This document shows positions 57,766-64,000 of a stretch of DNA of 64,000 bases, piece after piece; the stretch's first letter is position 1, and each line of letters starts with the position of its first letter. The notes under the pieces are model-generated. The model was given only the letters and a program-made list of their open reading frames with translations. It did not search any database and was not told the DNA's origin. Made by a program: the position numbers and the translations under genes. This DNA comes from Pisolithus tinctorius. Its lineage: Eukaryota; Basidiomycota; Agaricomycetes; Boletales; Pisolithaceae. The DNA lies in the NCBI GenBank assembly GCA_024663395.1, contig JANFAH010000015.1, positions 682,001 to 746,000 of the forward strand. Direction: 5' to 3'.

Positions 57766-60700
57766 TTGGAATATAATTCCTCCCTCAGCCTTCATTGTCA
57801 CTATCCATTAAAGTGTCTAACCCTCAGAAGCAGAAACCTCCAGTTCCCCCTAGACCTCCCACAAGTAAAGGACTTGGAGTCAACCCTCCTTTGCCCCCTT
57901 TTGGTTGAAGAGGACCCTTGGTCACTGCCACCAATCCATATTTATCTTATCTGTCTCAGTTTAGAGAGTCAGAAGTCATGCTTAGTTCAGAGGAGGAAGA
58001 AGACCAGAAATTGGAGACTTCTTTCAGATCAGTCCTCAAGGAAGAACAAGAAGCTGATATGTCTATGACACAAGGTCATGGAGAGTCTGCTCCAGAAATG
58101 CCCCCTCATCAATATATGGAGGTGGAGGTGGAGCAGAGGTTGGAGGAAACTTGGGCTTGTATGGCAGAGGAGTTTCACTGGTCAATAATTGTAAACAACC
58201 TGTTTCCTAAAGGTATGGCTACAGACATGGCACTACATGAGTGGTATGCCAGAAACTTTGGAAAGGCTGTTCCCCCAGAGCCCCCAGCTGGTGGAGGCAG
58301 TAAGGGAAAGGTCTGGGATGAAGAAGATGAAGATTACCCTTGTTGACCTCTGAATGGAGGTCAGGAATTTAATGTTGGGCATCCTGGAGAATTTGATGGA
58401 AGCCACAATGGGCTCCAGACTTGGCTTACCCAAGTGGAAGGCTATCTAGCATTGAACTGACACATTTACAACACCAAAGCTCTCAAAATCACTTTCACCT
58501 TGACTTACATGGTGAAGGGAGTGGTGGTTTCCTTTGCAGAGAATTACCAGAATGAAAACAAGTTATCCAATGGAACCATCTGCTACTTTGACACCTTCCA
58601 GAGGTTTGTTGAATGACTCAAAGCTAGTTTCAAATCTGGAGATCAAACCATGCTCACAATACTTTGCCTGTTGGACATTAAGCAGGAAAAGAGGGAGCTT
58701 GAAGCATATATCGTGGAATTTACTGGGCTGGTCAATAAAGCCCAGTTGAAGGAAGAGTTTCGAGAGGCCAGGATATTCTTTGGGAAAGGTCTGTCTAAAG
58801 AGTATCATGACTGGATACTAAACTCTGGATGAACACCAATTATGGTGATCAAGTGGATCCAGGCCATGGGAGAAGCCAGGACAGCCTTGGCCATGGAGCA
58901 TATCCTTGAAGGAAAAGAATTGCAATATGAGCAAAGGTTCATTTCCTACCATGGCAATCACTAAGACCCTAATGCAATGGATGTTGACAAATGCAAACAA
59001 AACATGTGTTGATCTGCTTCAGAAATTAAATGCCATAATTGTCAAGAATTCAGTCACTACAAGCATGACTGTAAGAAGAAGCAACTTTCCAACATTCATA
59101 TAGTGGTTGCAGAAGATAGTACCAAGACTGCCTATGTAGGCAACTGGGAAGCTAATGATGAGGAAAAGAAGTTGCTGGGTTTTTAAAGAGGACTGCTGAA
59201 TCACCTGCTACAGTCAGTCCTATTTCTGTGTTGTCAGCTAAATGTACTTCTATAGATGACAAGTCTACTATGAGAATCTGTTCCCCACTTGGATTGGTCA
59301 TTTTGCCTGACTACAATGCAGGTATATGGGCATGCATTGACTCTGGTACCAAGGTGTCATTGATTTCTGAAAGAATGGTCCAAAAATTGAAGATCCTGAC
59401 ATATCAGGTGGAACAAAAATTCAAGACCATGTCATTCACTGGGAAGGATGAAGAATGGGTAACTTGTAAAGTAACCCTGAAAATGGAAATCAAGAATCAG
59501 ACAATTTGAGTCAAGTGCTGTCCTGGCCCCTTAGTGGGAAAAGAACATGTTCTTCTTGGAATGCCCTTCCTCAAGGAGTTCAAACCCCACATGAACTGGG
59601 AAACTGGTGTAGGGAATAAGTACTCCCTACTAAGGAGATTTAATTATTTTATCTTTTCTACTGTATTTTTGCTTTGATTTACATTAGTGATACTTAGCCT
59701 ACTTGTGTGGCGCATTTTGGTAGCTTAGTCAGCAATTTTTGCGCACTGGTGTAGGTCTACAGTACACAATAATAATAAAAAGGAAGAACCAGACTGCAAG
59801 ACAGTGACAAGTGAAGACTGCAAATGAAAGACAGTGAAAAGCCCTCATTGAGGCACTCTCAGATGACCTCCAGATGCCATTACTCACTCCCTTTACTGCT
59901 CCATTCATTCTGCCCAACCCAAATCCACTCTTTCACCTCTTTTCTCAATTCCAAGCACTGTGCTCCTCTGGGTCAAACTAGACCCTTTCTATCTGCCCCC
60001 AGGAGTCCCCTGCAGTCTCCTGGTTCATTCTATTACCTAACTTACACTGGTAAGATCATGTGCTGGGATGATGGGTATGAATATCTGGAAGAAAAGACTA
60101 ATGTTCGTTGAATATCCCCAACAGTTAGGGATATGGGAAAGGCTTCCAGGACACTGCTGGAAGTGGTAATCAATAAAACAACTTTGTCTACAGAATTGGA
60201 AGCTGCAGTTGCTTCCAGTAAGGAGGAAGTTTGACTTCCAGAAATGTACAAGGAATTTGCCAGGGTTTTCACTGAAGACAGTATTCTGCTGCCTAAACAT
60301 TGGCTGGGTTTGGATCATGAGATCTGGCTGAAGGACAACTTCAAACCCAAGAAAGCAGTGGTGTACCCTATGTCTCTGGACAAATTAAAAGTATTGGGCA
60401 AATTCTTGGAAGAAAACTTAAAATGCAAAAAAATCTGACCCTCAACATCACCTCAAGCAGCTCCAGTGTTTTTCATTGCCAAGAAGGATGGAAAGAAGCA
60501 ATTAATCCAAGACTAATGCTATCTTAACTCATTTACCATCCAAGATGCACACCCATTGCCAAATGCACAGGCATTGTTTGATGAGCTGGTCAAATCCAAA
60601 TATTATGCTAAGTTTGATATTTGGTGGGGCTTTACTAATCTTTGCATTAAAGAAGGAGATGAGTGGAAAGGGGCATTCATAACCCATTGAGGGCTGTTTG

Positions 60701-62010
60701 AGCCCATTAATGTTCTTTGGACAATGCAACTCACCTCCTTCTTTCCAGAGATATATGGACAAAACCTTCAAATCTCAAAGAGGGAAACAGGTAGGATACA
60801 TGGATGACATTGTTATTCATGCCAAAATCTTAGAAGAGTTATGGAAGCGAGTCTGGGAGTTCCTGAAGATCTGTGAGAAGGAAGAGCTTTGCCTCAAGAT
60901 CAGTAAATGTTGCTTTGAAGCCAAAGAAGTGGAGTTTTTAGGAATGATCATTGGAAAAGGTTGTATGGAAACTTCGCTGACAAAGACAGACACCATTTCC
61001 TTGTGGGAAGCCCCTGAAAATCTTACGGGGTTGCATCGATTCCTAGGATTCTGCAATTTCTACTACAAATTCATCCCTTCCTTCTCAAGTATTGCCAGAC
61101 CCCTTCATGACCTAACAAAGAAAGGGGTGTTGTATCAGTGGACTCCAGAACACAATGCCACATTTGAAAAACTGAAAACTTTGTTATGCTCCTCACCTGT
61201 CCTTGCCATCCCTGATCCCACCAAGCCCTTCGTGCTCTTTACCAATGCCTCCAAGCTTGGTACTGGGGCAGTTCTGGCTCAGAAAGGGACTGATGGGGAG
61301 TGGCACCCATGCTCCTACCTCTCTCAGTCTCTGGTAGGTGCCAAACAAAGATATCAGGTCTACAACCTCAAAATGTTGGCCATCATCTGCACACTAAAGG
61401 CTTTCTGTCCATATCTTTTGTCCCCTGTGGTCTCACTGACCACAAAAACCTTGAGTACTATCACAAGCCACAACAACTTACTCTGTGGCAAGCATGGTGG
61501 GCTGCCACTATCCAATCTTATCCTATCCATTTCTCCTGGCAGGCTGGTCATCTGCAGGTTCCTGCTGACACACTGTCCTGTAAAGGGATGCTGGAGGAGC
61601 CTGCCCCCATGGCCATGGTTCTTCCAGCAAACCTTTGGCTCTTGGAGGGGGTGAATTCCCATGTTTGCCTCATTTCTCCCACTTTTTCACTGACAATAAT
61701 ACAAAAACAACAAAAAATCAACCATCTTGCCAGAGTAGGGCGTCTCCCAGCCAAAATTGTGCGAAGCAAAAAGAACTCCAAGCTGTATTCTTGCCCATCT
61801 GAGGAATCTTCAAAGGAGAATCCACTGTCTGATGCTCACCCCCTGAGGAATCTCGATAAAGGAGTGCATGGAGTTTATGCAATTTTGGCCAAACTGTATG
61901 AGCACATCAAGAATGATACACCAAAGGACTCTACAGGGCTGGAACCCAAGGATAATGTCACTCTCGATGAAGATGGTGTAGGGAATCTGCATTCCCTGGA
62001 CATGTAAAGC
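57766..62010 (+). mobile_element. degenerate Ty3/gypsy element (gag, protease, RT, RNase H)
   Basis: Domains lie in order but with many stops and frameshifts. There is an acidic Gag leader (SSEEEEDQK), a capsid (FDGSHNGLQTWLTQVEGYL; LGKGLSKEYHDW-like), and a zinc knuckle CHNCQEFSHYKHDC near 59,030. The protease-like IDSGTKVSLISERMV is at about 59,338, followed by RT pieces (AKKDGKKQLI, DAHPLPNAQALFDEL) and YMDDIVIHA near 60,797. A 318-codon open part carries the RT end and RNase H (RFLGFCNFYYKFIPSF; TNASKLGTGAVLAQ). Between protease and RT (59,640-60,110) lies foreign sequence. The integrase core is missing; the end at about 62,000 has GVGNLHSLDM. CpG is nearly absent. Confidence 0.8.
59640..60110. 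other. insertion within the degenerate gypsy element
   Basis: This AT-rich, then C-rich stretch has no gypsy coding potential and interrupts the order protease to RT. It starts just after tgtagggaataagtactcccta. It may be a small nested element; its exact ends are not clear. Confidence 0.35.
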
Positions 62011-62409
62011 CCCTATCATTGACCATTCTGTGACTATCATTACATCCCCTCACTGCTTGCATCCACCTTGCTACCTTCCCATGCCCTTGCTCCCTCTCAC
62101 ACAATGCTATACCCATGGCTGCTGTGCTCCCATCAGCCAATTAGTAACCTGCCAACACTTCCACCAGTCCACCCACACACCATACCAACCACCCCACATC
62201 CACAACCAATACCCGTTCCCCAGGCTAAATAGACCCACTTTACCAGGCCATGTCCTGGTGTGGATTCTCCATGCATCAGGAAAACAGTGGTTGTTCTAAC
62301 TGTTCTAATCACAACTTATCTCAGAAAGGTAGATGTATAAGTGGAATGGATGCCAAGGAACATATAGAGCAAGTGAATTAAGCAAGACACATATGGTTCT
62401 ATAGAGCAC

Positions 62410-63074
62410 TGTCAAGTCTGAGCCTACTCCAATCAACTCTGATGCTTAACCAGGTCTGGAGAGAGGTGTGGAAGCAAGTCTGACACAGATGAATGGAACT
62501 CTGACTAGTGGAGGATTGGCAGGGACAAAGTCAGCTGAGGCAGAAATGGAGCAGGGTGAGGGTGTCAGGTTTAGCTTGTGCACTACCCCCTTGCATGATG
62601 TCAGCCCTCATATTTCAGAGGAAGAGACCAGACAGATGTTTGGAGATAACTCTGACAGGCAGAAGATGGAGAGAGAGTAGGAACTTTGGTGATATTCATA
62701 CTGAAGAACAGTGGAGTACTGTACATGCTTTTATGCTGCTATGGAGGTGCAGTAACCAGAATCAGGACTGACATATGGAGACTCATAAGTTTTCAAGTAA
62801 CAACTTTCTGGATGATGAATGAAGGGAAGATGGAGAACATATGACAGGTAACACAGAACAAGCCAAAAAGGAAACAATCCAGGTGATGGACCATGTGGTG
62901 CACAAGGATGGCCTGCATGGTCTGATGAGAGACTGGTACAAGTCCAACAGAAGGCAGAGTGGAGGAGACTCATAAATGGTAGAGTGCAGGCAGAGTTGGT
63001 GCAGAGAGTGTGAATGAGCAGTGGAGTAGGGTGTGGAGTGAGTAGGGACTTAGAGTAAATGCATGGTTGTGACA
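62410..63074 (-). mobile_element. solo LTR, related to the one at 17,232
   Basis: In minus orientation it begins TGTCACAACCATGCATTTACTC and ends CAGACTTGACA, matching the LTR at 17,232-17,965, with shared blocks such as TGCACTACCCCCTTGCATGA. Flanks are agcac on the left and agtac on the right, a near-perfect 5-bp duplication. Shorter by about 70 bp than the other copy. Confidence 0.65.
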
Positions 63075-63298
63075 AGTACTATGAATCAAGAGTTACAGTA
63101 ATATAGTGGGCATGAAGATATCAATAAATCACTTACAGACCACATTAGGACCACAGAAAAAAAAGTGTGTCAGTAAGACAGCATGAATTAGATGATGTTA
63201 GACAATGAGCACTAAAGTGCTGCAAATATCAAGACATCATTAGATGCAGTGTAGACTATTAGACCACTTAGAAAAAGTTTTGTTTTCCTGATGCAGCC

Positions 63299-63628
63299 CA
63301 CTGGGGATTCTCCATGTCATGCTGGGGATTCTCCATGGCTGGCTGGGGATTCTCCATGTCATGTTGGAGATTCTCTGTGGCTGGCTGGGGATTCTCCATA
63401 TCATGATGGAGATTCTCCATGTCATGTTGGAGATTCTCCATGGCCTGCTGGGGATTCTCCATGGCACCTGGGGATTCTCCATGGCTGGCTGGGGATTCTC
63501 CATGGCACCTGGGGATTCTCCATGTCATGATGGAGATTCACCATGTCATCTCGAAGATTATCCATGGCCTGCAGGGGATTCTCCATGGCATGATGGAGAT
63601 TCTACATGGCCTGCTGGGGATTCTCCAA
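63299..63628. repeat. 20-21-bp minisatellite, about 16 units
   Basis: The unit is ctggggattctccatg followed by either tcatg, gctgg or gcac. Unit-length changes of 1 bp shift the frame, so the long frames on both strands are by-products. Confidence 0.9.
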
Positions 63629-63940
63629 TCCTAATTGACATTCAGGTCCAGTGACATTTTGTGTATACACTTGTGTTTTTCTTGGTATTCTGTGTTTTTC
63701 TCACGCAATTTTCCACTTTCTGATAAGATAAGCATACTGTCATGATCGCACAATCAGGGGCTACAACTTTCATTATGACCATATCACTCCATTGTCATTC
63801 CCTGTGGTATTAATGCAGTATTATTACAAGTAGCAGTTGTCATTAGTGTTGTGTAGTGTAGACTATGCTTCATTTTTGTAGTGCACATTTTTGACTACCA
63901 CTGACTATGAAAAGTGTAGTGTCGAGAGGTAGTGGTAAGG

Positions 63941-63992
63941 TCACATGACAGCAGATCACATGATAGGGGATCACGTGATTTTGGTCACATGA
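63941..63992. repeat. four evenly spaced TCACRTGA octamers
   Basis: TCACATGA occurs at 63,941, 63,956 and 63,985, and TCACGTGA at 63,971, so starts are 15, 15 and 14 bp apart. TCACGTGA is a palindrome with an E-box core; TCACATGA is what it becomes after CpG decay. It lies at the window edge and may continue. Confidence 0.8.
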
Positions 63993-64000
63993 CCGATGAC

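Noticed and set aside
63240..63654. Trp-rich repeat proteins on both strands
   Set aside because: By-products of the 20-21-bp minisatellite with frame shifts between units.

Overview
The window looks like a chromosomal segment of an Agaricomycete (mushroom-forming basidiomycete). Genes are cut by many introns of about 50-60 bp with GT..AG ends, and the protein families fit that group: DUF6533-type membrane protein, DUF3684 GHKL-ATPase protein, mushroom-type P-loop GTPase, F-box protein, fungal HNH protein. The mobile DNA is also typical: Ty3/gypsy chromovirus, degenerate gypsy elements, a pogo remnant and long-armed foldback elements. All calls come from reading the sequence; no database was searched.

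The window alternates between two base-composition states. About 1-10.68 kb, 15.6-26.3 kb and 56.53-64 kb are almost without CpG. About 10.7-15.56 kb and 26.4-56.52 kb have normal CpG and hold the intact genes. The CpG-poor blocks contain the decayed transposons, tandem arrays, foldback elements and a ribonucleotide reductase pseudogene.

Layout. 0-6.1 kb: gypsy and pogo debris. 6.15-15.45 kb: copy A of a duplicated block with a minus-strand GTPase gene, which appears to carry a 2.5-kb minisatellite inside it, and a divergent plus-strand MARVEL-like membrane protein gene. 15.6-22.6 kb: RNR small-subunit pseudogene, a solo LTR, two 1.57-kb foldback elements, and a 100-bp exon fragment of a DUF6533-type gene. 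22.57-35.45 kb: copy B of the block (GTPase paralogue with a shorter array; MARVEL-like gene with an apparent nonsense codon), interrupted by a young chromodomain gypsy element with matching 326-bp LTRs and a 5-bp target duplication. 35.9-37.6 kb: the intact DUF6533-type gene. 38.6-44.5 kb: two paralogous HNH genes, one decayed. 45.1-56.5 kb: housekeeping genes, namely p23/Sba1 co-chaperone, ALG2 mannosyltransferase (divergent from p23 over 147 bp), an F-box gene and a large DUF3684/GHKL ATPase gene. 56.5-64 kb: CpG-poor DNA with a degenerate gypsy element, another solo LTR, a 20-21-bp minisatellite and a TCACRTGA cluster.

The exon fragment at 22.47 kb, directly before copy B, matches the interior of the DUF6533-type gene that follows copy B. 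This suggests a direct tandem duplication of a unit running from block start to DUF6533 exon, with the first copy later invaded and methylated. The p23 and ALG2 genes serve general cell functions (Hsp90 cycle; N-glycan assembly at the ER) and probably share a promoter.
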